A stretch of 64,000 nucleotides of DNA from Shimia sp. Alg240-R146 (lineage in GTDB: Bacteria > Pseudomonadota > Alphaproteobacteria > Rhodobacterales > Rhodobacteraceae): contig NZ_CAMZOK010000002.1 in the NCBI RefSeq assembly GCF_947331465.1, positions 62,001 through 126,000 on the forward strand, read 5' to 3'. The notes under the pieces are model-generated. The model was given only the letters and a program-made list of their open reading frames with translations. It was not told the origin of the DNA and made no database searches. A program made the translations under genes and the position numbers. How positions within the stretch are numbered: the stretch's first letter is position 1; each line of letters begins with the position of its first letter. This document shows positions 45,022 through 53,961 of this stretch, in pieces.

Positions 45022-46325
45022 TGCCGCGACGCATGAAAACCGGCGCGCAGCTTGGAACATATCTGCTCTTGCGACCTTTACTACAGCCCTTGATGCGTTT
45101 GATCGTTCGCCGTCGGATAGCGAGCGGCAAAGATGATGCCACGCGAAGCGGCGAAAAGTTTGGTCAGACAAAAGCGCCTCGTCCGGATGGAACCATTGTT
45201 TGGGTTCATGCCGTCGGGTTAGGCGAAGTACTTGCCTTGCGACCTTTGCTGAACGAGTTGCACCGACGGTCGCCCGACCTCCACTTTGTAATAACGTCAA
45301 CCGCGCGGTCTTCGGCCAAAGTGATCGGCGACAACTTACCCCCCAATGCAATACATCAGTTCCTGCCTTTGGATGGGCCCAAATTTGTAGGTCGTTTTCT
45401 GGATCATTGGAGACCATCTCTTTCGATCTGGTCTGAGCAGGATTTTTGGCCCGGAGCGATTTACGACACCGCGCGAAGAGGCATTCCATTGGCCTATATC
45501 AATGCGCGCATAAATAAAAAGAGCTATGCAAACCGTCGAAAAATGAAGGGTATTTATCGCGCCCTGCTTCCTGAATTCGCCGTCGTCACCGCTCAGGATC
45601 GCGATTCAGCTGAGTATTTGGCTCTGTTAGGTGCCGCCGCGCCTCAGGTTTCCACATCGCTCAAACCCGCGGCCGAACCACTTCGCGTCGACAAGGTAGA
45701 ATTGGGCCGTTTCCGAAGCGTCATTGGATCCCGGAAAATATGGGTTGCGGCCTCGACACACGTGGCCGACGAGGCGAAAGTGCTTGCGGCTCAAGCGTTG
45801 TTGAAAATGGGAGGCGACGCGCCGTTGCTCGTTTTGGTTCCTCGCGTGCCGGATCGCGCCGTGTCCATTCTTGAAATGGCCGGTGCGAATGGTTTGAGTT
45901 GCGTTCAGCGAAGTAAAGGGGAGCAACTGGCACCAGAAACGGCAGTTTATCTTGCCGACACCTTTGGAGAACTCGGGCTTTGGTATCAGCAGGCGGAAAT
46001 TGCTTTCGTTGGCGCCTCGTTCGGTGGCCTAGGCGGGCACAACCCATGGGAGCCAGCTTGCTTCGGGCTCTCGGTTTTGCATGGACCGGCCACTCAAAAC
46101 TTTGCCGCCGATTATCAAGAGTTGGCAAAAGCAGGCGTCACCCGACTGGTTCCCGAAAGTGAAGATGCTGCTGAGCTGATCGCAGAATTTGTGGCGAAGG
46201 CCACTTCCGATTCAGTTCAAAACAAGAAAGAAAACTCACATGCCGCGCAACTCGTTGCTGAGGCGCGTGCAGCCCTTGTCCCACTTTCTGACAAACTTTT
46301 TTCTCTGATAGGTCCAACCCCATGA
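45021..46325 (+). CDS. waaA: Kdo transferase-family glycosyltransferase (GT30), first of tandem
   Basis: 434 aa. GT30 signs: VHAVGLGE with the catalytic Glu69, SEQDFWPGAIYD (normally E-x-x-x-WP), an N-terminal hydrophobic/basic stretch for membrane contact, and GASFGGLGGHNPWEPACFG near residue 340 for CMP-Kdo binding. It transfers Kdo to lipid A precursor at the inner face of the membrane. Its ribosome site is weak, which agrees with coupling to the frame before it. The next gene starts in its stop (ATGA) and encodes a second, divergent GT30. Confidence 0.85.
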   Translation: MPRRMKTGAQLGTYLLLRPLLQPLMRLIVRRRIASGKDDATRSGEKFGQTKAPRPDGTIVWVHAVGLGEVLALRPLLNELHRRSPDLHFVITSTARSSAKVIGDNLPPNAIHQFLPLDGPKFVGRFLDHWRPSLSIWSEQDFWPGAIYDTARRGIPLAYINARINKKSYANRRKMKGIYRALLPEFAVVTAQDRDSAEYLALLGAAAPQVSTSLKPAAEPLRVDKVELGRFRSVIGSRKIWVAASTHVADEAKVLAAQALLKMGGDAPLLVLVPRVPDRAVSILEMAGANGLSCVQRSKGEQLAPETAVYLADTFGELGLWYQQAEIAFVGASFGGLGGHNPWEPACFGLSVLHGPATQNFAADYQELAKAGVTRLVPESEDAAELIAEFVAKATSDSVQNKKENSHAAQLVAEARAALVPLSDKLFSLIGPTP

Positions 46326-47647
46326 TATTGAAGATTTTCATGCTGATTTACAGGGTTCTGTGGGCCACTTTGTTGCCTTTGGTTTTGCTCTACCTCTATA
46401 TGCGAGGACGCAAAGACCCGATTTACAGACAGAACATTGCCCAACGTTTCGGGTTCTATAAATCCGCCCTTCCGCAGAATCCGATCTGGGTGCACGCGGT
46501 GAGCCTCGGCGAAGTTCGCTCTGGCATTGCTTTGATCCGTGCTGCACTTGAAAGAGGCGACACGGTTTTGGTGACCAACTTCACTCCGGCTGGACGTCGG
46601 GACGCGGAAAAACAGTTCGCCAAGGAAATTGCGACGGGCCAACTTGCAGTTATTTGGGTGCCGTTCGACATGAGGTGGTGCCATCGTCGGCTCATAAAGG
46701 CATGTCATCCTCGTATTTGTCTGCCACTGGAGGTCGAAGTCTGGCCAGCGATGATTGACACTATGCGTAAGGCCAATGTGCCGCTCTATCTCTGCAACGC
46801 CCAATACGGTCTCCAGCCAATGGCGCGTGATGACCGTGGGCTTCGTGTCAGGCAGAAAATTATTGCCAGCTGCGCGGGGGCTTTTGTGAAATCTGACGTG
46901 CAAAAAGATCGCTTCGAGTCCATCGGATTGCAGAATATTGTTGTAACCGGAGAGCTGCGCTTCGATCAGCCGATTCCACATGACCTGACCGAAGCGGCTT
47001 CGACTTTACGGCAGGCATTTCCGGTGCCGGATCGCCAAGTCGTCACGATCGCCAGCGGTGTGGCTGATGAAGAAGACCTTTACCGCGAAATGATCCTCAG
47101 CCTGAAAGACCAGGCGCAGCGGAGTGGCATGACGGCGCCTCTTTTCGTTTACGTGCCACGCGCACCGGAAAGGTTTGATGGGGTCGGAGACGGTCTAGAG
47201 CGCGCTGGGTTAAACGTTTGCCGGCGCTCCGAGGCGTTCACTGCGAGTCCAGAAGGCCTGGCCTGTCTGCCGGACTCGTGGACTTCGGACATTGATGTAC
47301 TTTTGGGGGACAGCTTGGGAGAAATGTATTTCTACCTCTCGCTGGCCGACAAAGTTATTGTTGGTGGTGGATACAATGAGCGCGGAGCCCACAACATCAT
47401 TGAGCCCTTGGCGGTTGGAAAGCCGGTTTTTGTCGGCCCATACACGTGGCCGATAGAGTTTCCATTTGTGGAGGCCGAAGCCGCGGGCATTGCGCGCAGC
47501 TTTGCCAATCCCGCAGACATGATGTCCGCTATTCTTTCTGAGGAAAATACTAGTCTAGAAGAGCTTTCGGCCTTTGTCGGCGAGCATCGTGGCGCGAGTG
47601 CGCGCACTCTGGCTGGCATCGATGCGGTTGCGATCCGGTCCGAGTGA
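46322..47647 (+). CDS. waaA: Kdo transferase-family glycosyltransferase (GT30), second of tandem
   Basis: 441 aa. N-terminal membrane helix (about 5-25), VHAVSLGE with Glu64, EVEVWPAMID, SDVQKDRFESIG, TGELRFDQ, and VGGGYNERGAHNIIEP near residue 350. Closer to the standard WaaA than the first copy by these motifs. Two adjacent paralogues could each add one Kdo, or one could add a different octulosonic acid. Confidence 0.88.
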   Translation: MILKIFMLIYRVLWATLLPLVLLYLYMRGRKDPIYRQNIAQRFGFYKSALPQNPIWVHAVSLGEVRSGIALIRAALERGDTVLVTNFTPAGRRDAEKQFAKEIATGQLAVIWVPFDMRWCHRRLIKACHPRICLPLEVEVWPAMIDTMRKANVPLYLCNAQYGLQPMARDDRGLRVRQKIIASCAGAFVKSDVQKDRFESIGLQNIVVTGELRFDQPIPHDLTEAASTLRQAFPVPDRQVVTIASGVADEEDLYREMILSLKDQAQRSGMTAPLFVYVPRAPERFDGVGDGLERAGLNVCRRSEAFTASPEGLACLPDSWTSDIDVLLGDSLGEMYFYLSLADKVIVGGGYNERGAHNIIEPLAVGKPVFVGPYTWPIEFPFVEAEAAGIARSFANPADMMSAILSEENTSLEELSAFVGEHRGASARTLAGIDAVAIRSE

Positions 47648-48046
47648 AGAGAGAAACCATTGGAAACGGCTGATCTGAATGTGCCCACTGACAGGGCGTT
47701 TGAGGCCGGAAGATACTGTAGTTGCAAGAGTTACGGAGTCGGACGTCTGGTCAATTCAACAAGGCTCAAGCGCCGACCAAGACGCCCTTGCTAATGGCCG
47801 ATGGTTTTGACCGAATTTTTGTCAGATTTCACCACCTGAACGCTCCGCAAAGGCCAGTGCACGAAGCCTGTCCGAGTGGCACTGTTATTGGCGCTCCTCC
47901 GACTTTCCAGGAGAGTAGCCTGACCCAACGCTGTGATTGAAACCGTGGCGCAGGTGAGATTGACGGCATCGGCCAACCGACGACGGACTCATTGGGCGGC
48001 ATCAAAGACGCCGCCCAATGAGCTTGGAAGAGTGAGAACTGCCGCA
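47648..48046. other. Intergenic gap between convergent genes
   Basis: 399 bp, no gene seen apart from short unconvincing frames. Contains the strong hairpin at 47988-48022. Confidence 0.55.
47988..48022. terminator. Strong hairpin downstream of prpE
   Basis: CTCATTGGGCGGC (47988-48000) and GCCGCCCAATGAG (48010-48022) pair exactly over 13 bp around a 9-base loop. It lies just after the prpE stop and also faces the waaA genes, so it may serve both; no T-run follows on either side. Confidence 0.6.
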
Positions 48047-49939
48047 CTAGGCGCCTGCGTAGCCGATGCTTTTCAACGCCACGGTGATTTCGTCCAAAAT
48101 GGCAGGATCGTCGATCGTTGCCGGCATTTTCCATTTCGTGCCATCGGCTATGTTGACCATCGTGCCGCGTAGGATTTTGCCGGAGCGGGTCTTGGGTAGC
48201 CGGTCAACGACCACTGCCATTTTGAAGGCCGCAACGGGTCCTATCTTCTCACGCACCAGTTTCACCACTTCTGACACAACATCGCCGTGGTCTCGGTCGG
48301 CTCCCGCGTTCAAGCAGAGGAACCCCACCGGCATCTGGCCTTTAAGCTGATCTGCGACACCAATCACTGCGCATTCTGCCACGTCTGGGTGGCCTGCCAG
48401 AACCTCTTCCATTCCTCCTGTAGATAGGCGGTGGCCGGCGACGTTGATCACATCGTCGGTGCGGGCCATGATGTAAAGGTAGCCGTCTTCGTCGATCATG
48501 CCGGCATCACCGGTTTCATAGTAGCCGGGGAAAGTGGTGAGGTAGCTTTTCCGGAAACGGTCTTCGGCGTTCCAAAGGCCCGGTAGTGTGCCGGGTGGCA
48601 ACGGTAGTTTGATGGCAATGGCACCAAGTTCGTTTGGACCCATCTGGTTGCCACCTTCGTCGAGAATCTGCACGTCATAGCCTGGCATGGGTTTGGAGGG
48701 ACTACCGATCTTGACCGGAATCTCTTCGACGCCTAGCGGGTTCGCGGCGATGGCGAAGCCGGTTTCGGTCTGCCACCAGTGATCCACCACGGGCACCTTC
48801 AGATGGTCAAATGCCCACTGGATGGTATCTGGGTCTGCGCGTTCACCCGCAAGGAAGAGAGCGCCGAGGTTTGATAGATCGTAGTCCTTGATCAGGTTGC
48901 CGGTCGGATCTTCGCGTTTTACTGCGCGGATCGCCGTGGGGGCGGTAAAGAAGCTCCGCACCTTGTGTTCTTCGATCACACGCCAGAAGGTGCCGGCGTC
49001 CGGTGTGCCCACGGGTTTGCCTTCGAATACGATGGTGGTGTTTCCGTGAAGCAACGGACCGTAGCAAATGTAGCTGTGACCTACGACCCAGCCCACATCA
49101 GAGGCTGCCCAGAAGACATCGCCCGGCTTGACGTTGTAAATCTTTTCCATCGTCCAATAGAGGGCCACCATATGGCCTGCAGAGGCGCGGATCACACCCT
49201 TGGGGGCGCCAGTGGTGCCGGAGGTATAAAGGATATAGAGCGGGTGGTTTCCTTCGACCGGAACACAGTCGGCTTCGGGCGTGTGTTTCTGGAAATCGTG
49301 CCAGTCAACATCGCGGCTTTGGTTCAGTTCGGCGTACTCTTCGTCGCGTTGGAAGATCACACAGAGTTCCGGCTTGTGCGTTGCAAGTTCAATCGCGCCG
49401 TCGACAAGAGGCTTGTAGTGCACAACCCGACCCGGCTCCAGCCCGCAGGAAGCGGCGATGATCGCCTTTGGGGTGGCATCATCAATACGCACAGCCAGTT
49501 CGTTTGATGCAAAACCGCCGAACACCACAGAGTGAATCGCGCCAAGGCGGGCGCAAGCCAGCATCGCGACCAGCGCCTCCGGCACCATCGGCATATAGAT
49601 GATGACGCGGTCGCCTTTGGCCACGCCTTTCGCGGCGAGGCCACCTGCGAGAGAGGCCACTTGATCGCGCAGCTCGGAAAAGGATACGTTGCCCTTTTTG
49701 CCGGTGATCGGGCTGTCGTAGATGATCGCGGTCTGATCGCCGCGCCCGGCCTCGACGTGCCGGTCTACGGCGTTGTGGCAGGTGTTGCCCATGCTGTCGG
49801 AGAACCACTCGTACAGGCCGTTGCCTTTGTCGGTCAGGGCCTTGCTGGGGGCTTTATCCCAATCAATGTAGCTCGCGGCCTCAAGCCAAAAGCCCTCGTG
49901 ATCGTTTTCCCAGCTCTGGTAGACGTCTTTGTACGACAT
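48047..49939 (-). CDS. prpE: Propionyl-CoA synthetase
   Basis: 630 aa from ATG 49939 with GAGGAGGACAACC upstream. An ANL-superfamily ligase: YTSGTTGAPKG phosphate loop, WWQTETG, GYYETGD and PKTRSGKILRG with the acylation Lys. MSYKDVYQSWENDHEGFW is the usual PrpE beginning, and the DVGWVVGHSYICYGPL stretch is shared with acetyl-CoA synthetases. It makes propionyl-CoA from propionate, ATP and CoA. TTTGCAAA-type repeats upstream (50033-50130) suggest control by a short-chain acyl-CoA regulator of the PccR/RamB group. Confidence 0.92.
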   Translation of the reverse strand: MSYKDVYQSWENDHEGFWLEAASYIDWDKAPSKALTDKGNGLYEWFSDSMGNTCHNAVDRHVEAGRGDQTAIIYDSPITGKKGNVSFSELRDQVASLAGGLAAKGVAKGDRVIIYMPMVPEALVAMLACARLGAIHSVVFGGFASNELAVRIDDATPKAIIAASCGLEPGRVVHYKPLVDGAIELATHKPELCVIFQRDEEYAELNQSRDVDWHDFQKHTPEADCVPVEGNHPLYILYTSGTTGAPKGVIRASAGHMVALYWTMEKIYNVKPGDVFWAASDVGWVVGHSYICYGPLLHGNTTIVFEGKPVGTPDAGTFWRVIEEHKVRSFFTAPTAIRAVKREDPTGNLIKDYDLSNLGALFLAGERADPDTIQWAFDHLKVPVVDHWWQTETGFAIAANPLGVEEIPVKIGSPSKPMPGYDVQILDEGGNQMGPNELGAIAIKLPLPPGTLPGLWNAEDRFRKSYLTTFPGYYETGDAGMIDEDGYLYIMARTDDVINVAGHRLSTGGMEEVLAGHPDVAECAVIGVADQLKGQMPVGFLCLNAGADRDHGDVVSEVVKLVREKIGPVAAFKMAVVVDRLPKTRSGKILRGTMVNIADGTKWKMPATIDDPAILDEITVALKSIGYAGA

Positions 49940-50032
49940 GGTTGTCCTCCTCTTCCTTGTTCTAGGCATAGGGGAGCGAGTGCCGTTGCGGCAAGAGGCG
50001 CACGAGACCCCGTGTCAGATTATCGCAGGAAA

Positions 50033-50130
50033 TTTGCAGAGTTTGCGATGTTGTCCTGCAAAGTTTTGCAAACCTCCCTGTTGTAGGGCTTGAGCGCAAA
50101 GCGCGCCGCGGGTTTTTGCAAAGTTGCAAA
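50033..50130. promoter_or_regulatory. Cluster of TTTGCAAA-type direct repeats (possible ScfR/PccR sites)
   Basis: Three pairs of TGCAAA-like units: TTTGCAGAGTTTGCGA (50033-50048), TGCAAAGTTTTGCAAA (50057-50072) and TTTTTGCAAAGTTGCAAA (50113-50130). The PccR regulator of propionyl-CoA carboxylase in Rhodobacter sphaeroides recognises paired TTTGCAAA elements. Position 95-190 bases upstream of prpE agrees with that control. Spacing between units differs from the published pairs as I recall them, so the exact regulator is uncertain. Confidence 0.55.
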
Positions 50131-50231
50131 TGCTGTGGTTGTGTCCGTGCGAATCATCACGAAATTCTGAGCCGCGCTGTTGACAGGTTTAAGGCGCACG
50201 CGTCATTGTTTGGGCAATTCGGGGAAGGCTT

Positions 50232-51479
50232 ATGACAGACATCAATTTGCAACCAATCCACGGGGCTGGGCTCAGCCGGTTTTTTAAAATGAACTGGGTG
50301 TTCAGTGCGCGGAGAGATCTTATTTTTTTAATTGGCTCGGTTCTGGCGGGCTGGGTTGTGTTTGGCATGTATCTGGTCATGGGCTGGAATATGATATTGG
50401 TTTGGCTGATCTGGGTGATCGTGCTGGACACGCCGCACTTCTTCGCCACCTACAGCCGAACCTATCTGGACAGGGCTGCTCGCAAACAAATGCCGCGACT
50501 GTTGATCTTGTCGCTTGGCGTGTTTTTGATTGGGCCGGCGGCACTGATTTTGTCCTACGGTCTGCAGGGGCTGGGCGCACCGTTCTGGAAAACTCCGTGG
50601 TATGGTTTCATGATCATGGTCAGCCTTTGGGCCTATTGGCATGTCACGCGCCAACATTATGGTATTTTGCGCCTGTATCACCGAGTGAACGGCGAAACCG
50701 GCACCAAAGATGCGCGGATTGACAGTTGGGTGCTCTATGGCTGTTTGCTGGTGCCGTTTGTTGCATTCTTGGCGCGACATGGCGGTGCGCGGCGACGCGT
50801 TGGACTTGAGGGTCGTCTGACTTTTCCGGATCGTGAGGCCGGGCAGGGGTGGTTTGACTATGTCTCTGCGCTTCAATGGGAACTTTGGGTGGTTCTGGCG
50901 ACGATTTTGATCGTTGTGGCGCTGCTGAGTGTGTTCGCGTTGAGGCAAGTTCAGCGCGTGATGCGCGGAGAAAGAATTGCACTACCCAAGCTTGCGTTTT
51001 TGGCTGCTGTTCTGCCGCTGCATCTTTACATGTGCTATTCCGACCACCTGCTGTTCACCGGCCTTTTGGTGTTCACGATGATTGTGACGATTTATCACGA
51101 CGTGCAATATCTGGCGATCGTGTGGTTTTACAATGAGAACCGCTATGGCAGTAATCCGGAGAAGGCCGAGAAAACCTATGGATTTGCGGCCAAGTTGTCG
51201 CGGAATTTCTGGATCTATTTGGCCTTTGCGATAGCCACGATATCGCTGCCGGTTTGGGGGCTTGGGTGCCTGATAGGGCGGATCAAGGTCTGTTCTTCAG
51301 GGCCAGTTTGGGGTGATCAACTTGAAATCGGCGGGACCACGTGGATCGCGTTTTATGTGATGCTTACGCTGGGTTTCCAGATGCATCACTATGTGTTGGA
51401 TCAGTTCATCTGGCGGCCAAGCAAAGACAAAAAACTGCGGGAAGACTTGCAGATGGACGGGCCACAGCCTGCTAAATAG
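50232..51479 (+). CDS. Uncharacterised polytopic membrane protein with conserved-looking His clusters
   Basis: 415 aa with about nine or ten membrane helices. His residues cluster at the membrane edges: DTPHFFATYSRTY, AYWHVTRQHYGILRLYH, SDHLLFT, TIYHDVQYLAIVWFYN and GFQMHHYVLDQFIW. This His distribution is like that of membrane di-iron enzymes (desaturases, Brp/Blh-type carotene oxygenases), although the exact motifs differ. I do not recognise a named family. It stands alone, divergent from prpE and convergent with the malic enzyme, with a terminator after it. Membrane location is sure, activity is not. Confidence 0.75.
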   Translation: MTDINLQPIHGAGLSRFFKMNWVFSARRDLIFLIGSVLAGWVVFGMYLVMGWNMILVWLIWVIVLDTPHFFATYSRTYLDRAARKQMPRLLILSLGVFLIGPAALILSYGLQGLGAPFWKTPWYGFMIMVSLWAYWHVTRQHYGILRLYHRVNGETGTKDARIDSWVLYGCLLVPFVAFLARHGGARRRVGLEGRLTFPDREAGQGWFDYVSALQWELWVVLATILIVVALLSVFALRQVQRVMRGERIALPKLAFLAAVLPLHLYMCYSDHLLFTGLLVFTMIVTIYHDVQYLAIVWFYNENRYGSNPEKAEKTYGFAAKLSRNFWIYLAFAIATISLPVWGLGCLIGRIKVCSSGPVWGDQLEIGGTTWIAFYVMLTLGFQMHHYVLDQFIWRPSKDKKLREDLQMDGPQPAK

Positions 51480-51504
51480 CCGCAAGGTCACTGCCGGTGA
51501 TTGG

Positions 51505-51534
51505 ACGCCCTCCACATAATCGGGAGGGCGTTTC
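51505..51534. terminator. Intrinsic terminator between convergent genes
   Basis: ACGCCCTCC (51505-51513) pairs exactly with GGAGGGCGT (51523-51531), followed by TT. It separates the plus-strand membrane protein gene (stop 51479) from the minus-strand malic enzyme gene (stop 51540) and could serve both. Confidence 0.7.
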
Positions 51535-51539
51535 GCGCT

Positions 51540-53819
51540 TTAGCCATAGTGCGTGACCGGCGTACCGGCGATGGCAGCCATGTTGAGCAAGCCACGCGCG
51601 GTTATGGACTGGCTGACAATGTGGGCCTTATTGCCCATACCCATCAGGATCGGACCGACTTCGAGAGCGTCAGCACGCATTTTCAGGATGTTGCGCACTG
51701 CAGAGGCAGCGTCAGCATGGGCAAAGACAAGCACATTGGCCGCCCCCTCGAGACGTGTACGAGGAAAGATGCGGGCGCGCAGGTCTGGGTCAAGCGCGGT
51801 GTCGACGTTCATTTCGCCTTCATATGAGAAATCGCGTGGACGGCTGTCGAGGATCGCCAGAGCCTCGCGCAGGCGTTTTCCGGAGCCTTCACGGTGGTTG
51901 CCGAACTGGCTTTGCGAGCAGAGCGCAATGTTAGGCTCCAGGCCAAAACGGCGCACATGGCGAGCAGCACCTTCGACAATACGGGCAATATGTTCGGGGC
52001 TAGGCAATTCGTGTACTTGAGTGTCGGCGATGAACAACGGACCATCTTCGAGGATCATCAGAGACAATGCGCCATCCGGCGCGCGGTGCGCGTTGCCCAG
52101 CATTTGCTGCACATAGTTCAGGTGCCAGCGATATTCGCCGAAAGTGCCGCAGATCAGGCTGTCCGCTTCTTCTCGGTGTACCATGATCGCCCCGATCGCC
52201 GTGGTGTTGGTGCGCATGATGGCCTTGGCCAGATCGGGTGTGACACCTTCACGTTCCATCAGCTCGTGATAGCTGTTCCAATAGTCAAAATAGCGTGGGT
52301 CATTTTCGGGGTTCACGATCTGCAAATCTGTGCCGGGACGGATGGTGAGACCGGCGCGTTCGCAGCGGGCCGCAATCACCTCAGGACGGCCAATCAGAAT
52401 TGGTGTTTCGGTGGTTTCTTCAAGTATCGCCTGAGCCGCACGTAGTACACGTTCGTCTTCACCTTCGGCAAAAACGATACGGCGTGCAGCGTTGCGTGCG
52501 GCTTCAAAAACAGGTCGCATAAGAAGCGCGGATTTAAAAACGGATTGATTGAGTTTGTGTGTGTAGGCGTCAAGATCTTTGATCGGGCGTTTGGCGACGC
52601 CAGATTTCATGGCCGCGCTGGCAACCGCGGCGGAAACAACACCCACGAGACGTGGATCAAACGGTTTTGGGATCAAATAGTCAGCGCCAAATGTGAGCTG
52701 TTCGCCTTTGTAGGCAGCGGCAGCTTCAGCAGAGGTGGTGGCGCGGGCCAATTCGGCAATACCGTTGACGCAGGCGACGCACATCTCGTCGTTGATCTCA
52801 GTTGCGCCCACATCCAACGCGCCGCGGAAGATAAAGGGAAAACAGAGGACGTTGTTGACCTGATTTGGAAAATCGGATCGGCCAGTGGCGATGATCGCAT
52901 CAGGGGCGACTTTGCGGGCCTCATCTGGCATGATTTCGGGCGTGGGGTTGGCCAATGCAAAGACAATTGGGCGGGACGTCATCCGCGCTACATGTTCAGG
53001 CTTGAGAACGCCGGGACCAGAAAGACCAAGGAACATATCCGCGTTGTCCACTACGTCATCAAGTGTTCGGAGATTGGTTTTCTGGGCAAATTCCGCCTTT
53101 TGCGGGTTCATGTCTTCGACCCGACCTTCGTGGACCAGGCCGTGAATGTCACACAGCCATACATTTTCGCGTTTCACACCAAGTTTGAGAAGCATGTTCA
53201 GGCAGGCGATGCCCGCTGCGCCACCGCCGGTAGAGACAATCTTGATGTCTTCGAATTTCTTACCTGCGACCTGTAGTGCGTTGGTTGCGGCGGCGCCAAC
53301 CACAATGGCAGTGCCGTGTTGGTCGTCGTGGAAGACCGGGATGTTCATACGTTCACGGCAGAGTTTTTCGACGATAAAACAGTCCGGCGCCTTAATGTCC
53401 TCGAGGTTGATGGCGCCAAAGGTTGGTCCCATTGCGCAAACAATGTCTGCCAGCTTTTCGGGGTCTTTTTCGTCCAGTTCGATGTCAAAACAGTCGATAT
53501 TGGCGAATTTTTTAAACAGAACCGCCTTTCCTTCCATCACCGGTTTGGACGCCAGCGCGCCAATATTGCCTAGGCCCAGTACCGCGGTGCCGTTAGAGAC
53601 CACAGCGACCAAATTTTGGCGTGAGGTGTAAAGTGCTGCGTTGGCGGGGTCTTCTTTGATCTCAAGGCAGGCTTCGGCCACGCCGGGGGAATAGGCGCGA
53701 GACAGATCACGGCCATTGGCCAATGGTTTGGTGGCGCGAATTTCAAGCTTACCCGGTTTGGGATTTGCGTGGTAGAACAAGGCCGCATCGCGGAGAGATT
53801 GGGTGCGGTTGTCGGACAT
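51540..53819 (-). CDS. maeB: NADP-dependent malic enzyme with phosphotransacetylase-like domain
   Basis: 759 aa. N-terminal malic enzyme (about 1-420): [44 protein letters not shown] and [16 protein letters not shown]-terminal half (about 435-759) resembles phosphotransacetylase and is regulatory in this enzyme type. It decarboxylates malate to pyruvate and makes NADPH, for example during growth on organic acids. Standard length for the MaeB class. Confidence 0.93.
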   Translation of the reverse strand: MSDNRTQSLRDAALFYHANPKPGKLEIRATKPLANGRDLSRAYSPGVAEACLEIKEDPANAALYTSRQNLVAVVSNGTAVLGLGNIGALASKPVMEGKAVLFKKFANIDCFDIELDEKDPEKLADIVCAMGPTFGAINLEDIKAPDCFIVEKLCRERMNIPVFHDDQHGTAIVVGAAATNALQVAGKKFEDIKIVSTGGGAAGIACLNMLLKLGVKRENVWLCDIHGLVHEGRVEDMNPQKAEFAQKTNLRTLDDVVDNADMFLGLSGPGVLKPEHVARMTSRPIVFALANPTPEIMPDEARKVAPDAIIATGRSDFPNQVNNVLCFPFIFRGALDVGATEINDEMCVACVNGIAELARATTSAEAAAAYKGEQLTFGADYLIPKPFDPRLVGVVSAAVASAAMKSGVAKRPIKDLDAYTHKLNQSVFKSALLMRPVFEAARNAARRIVFAEGEDERVLRAAQAILEETTETPILIGRPEVIAARCERAGLTIRPGTDLQIVNPENDPRYFDYWNSYHELMEREGVTPDLAKAIMRTNTTAIGAIMVHREEADSLICGTFGEYRWHLNYVQQMLGNAHRAPDGALSLMILEDGPLFIADTQVHELPSPEHIARIVEGAARHVRRFGLEPNIALCSQSQFGNHREGSGKRLREALAILDSRPRDFSYEGEMNVDTALDPDLRARIFPRTRLEGAANVLVFAHADAASAVRNILKMRADALEVGPILMGMGNKAHIVSQSITARGLLNMAAIAGTPVTHYG

Positions 53820-53961
53820 TCGAGATACCTCGGTCAGGATTTTTGGAGATAGTTCAGCCTTAAACTAGTTTTGCAGCGGTGAAAATGGGCAATCCTGACG
53901 CAACGGCAGTATATTGTTAATTTGACCATTTGGTTTATTCTTTGTCGAATGACGTAAGGGA

